NCBI GenBank assembly: GCA_003388505.1
Contig: QQVO01000006.1
Coordinates: 186,001 to 250,000 of the forward strand
Length of the DNA stretch: 64,000 nucleotides
Origin: Planctomycetota bacterium
Lineage (GTDB): Bacteria > Planctomycetota > Planctomycetia > Planctomycetales > Planctomycetaceae
Direction: 5' to 3'
Shown here: piece after piece, positions 63,503-64,000 of the stretch
Numbering within the stretch: the first letter of the stretch is position 1
How the letters are laid out: every line of letters starts with the position of its first letter
Program-made: the position numbers and the translations under genes
The notes under the pieces: generated by a model
The model's input: the letters and a program-made list of their open reading frames with translations, nothing else
Databases searched by the model: none
Told to the model about the DNA's origin: nothing

Positions 63503-63973
63503 TCACATCACGACCTCGTTTCCGGCAAAGAGCGCCGGCGGTGCGGCTCTACGGATCATCTTGAGGTAATCCATCGAACGCATTTCGGGGCACGCCAGAA
63601 CCGCATCGCAGAATTCAGTCGGCGGCGAGTATTCGTGGGCATCGATGTAGTGAAGAATCAATGACGGTGCAACGAGCAGACGATCTCCCGCCGGAATGAA
63701 GAGATTCGTGTTGCCGAGGTCGACGGAGACGTTGTCGAGCGTCAGTTGTCTTGGACCCGATGAGACACGGCAAAAGTCACAATCGTGCCAGCCCATGAAT
63801 CTGCCGGGTTCCCAGGGATCGATGAGAAACCGGTGAATTCGGGTCACCACATTGCGGGAAACGTCACCACGCGAGTAGGCGTGATCTCGCGCAAGCCAGC
63901 CAACTGCGAAGAGCTTGCCGTCATGTTGAGGCGTAAAGTAGTCGCAAGGCGTTAAGTCAGCGAAGTGGGCCAT
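63503..63973 (-). CDS. Protein of unknown function, DUF7919-like (156 aa)
   Basis: The protein opens MAHFADLTPCDYFTPQHDGK, then FAVGWLARDHAYSRGDVSRN, and ends ALFAGNEVVM. A cytosolic protein by composition: no signal or membrane segment, four cysteines, and a GWHDCDFCR segment that could hold a metal. I associate the MxHFADL...Y opening with a small family of unknown function in planctomycetes, but not with a mechanism. ATG at 63973 is preferred to the TTG immediately upstream. It lies near the right edge, so no neighbour upstream is visible. Confidence 0.6.
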   Translation of the reverse strand: MAHFADLTPCDYFTPQHDGKLFAVGWLARDHAYSRGDVSRNVVTRIHRFLIDPWEPGRFMGWHDCDFCRVSSGPRQLTLDNVSVDLGNTNLFIPAGDRLLVAPSLILHYIDAHEYSPPTEFCDAVLACPEMRSMDYLKMIRRAAPPALFAGNEVVM

Positions 63974-64000
63974 CAATAAGCGCTGGTCCCCTACAACGGG

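Overview
The window is a chromosomal segment of a planctomycete, most likely in or near the family Planctomycetaceae. It is high-GC. The clearest marker is the set of secreted protein families typical of that phylum: a cytochrome-c/WD40 protein, a DUF1549/DUF1553 protein, a PPC-domain protein and a Tat-exported DUF1501 protein, adjacent on one strand at 22.7-32.0 kb. M64-like and M14-like/GH105 secreted enzymes and many secreted proteins without known relatives agree with this. The gaps hold several families of small palindromic dispersed repeats. I cannot name a genus or species from the sequence alone.

Layout. 1-9.5 kb: the 5' end of purB at the left edge, then secreted or membrane proteins (lipoprotein LRR protein, membrane WD40 protein, M64-type peptidase, several unknowns) separated by repeats. 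9.6-12.5 kb: a nucleotidyltransferase, a tiny membrane protein, a CbiX-type chelatase and a Gfo/Idh/MocA oxidoreductase. 12.6-15.7 kb: rpsF-ssb-rplI-dnaB on the minus strand. 16.1-21.1 kb: a large inverse-autotransporter-like barrel/beta-helix protein and a Ser/Thr kinase. 21.3-22.6 kb: a compact three-gene cassette of HigB-like toxin, HigA-like antitoxin and SecB-like chaperone. This is a toxin-antitoxin-chaperone (TAC) module and the most exciting system here. 22.7-32.0 kb: the four-gene secreted cluster, in which the two downstream proteins share a nearly colinear alanine-rich coiled coil. 32.6-40.5 kb: housekeeping genes guaB, rsmA, ribE, pssA and pdxJ plus a methyltransferase. 40.6-52.2 kb: a Ski2-like helicase, a dolichol-phosphate-type glycosyltransferase, a DUF4432 protein, a UvrD-type helicase, a GH105-like enzyme and hemG. 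52.3-56.3 kb: a 1334-residue hybrid histidine kinase. 56.7-61.1 kb: dnaX-ybaB-recR-rpoN, with a textbook slippery site in dnaX. 61.5-64 kb: a hydrolase, more repeats, a ParE-type toxin interrupted by a mini-repeat with its antitoxin, and a protein of unknown function.

Functional links. The dnaX-ybaB-recR block and rpsF-ssb-rplI-dnaB are classical conserved neighbourhoods for replication, repair and translation. The TAC genes overlap or nearly touch (TGATG; 3-nt gap), so translation is probably coupled, and a 12-bp palindrome sits over the predicted -10 region. The secreted cluster is preceded by three direct repeats spaced exactly 22 bp, a likely regulator site. I saw no tRNA, rRNA, CRISPR array, intact insertion sequence or prophage.
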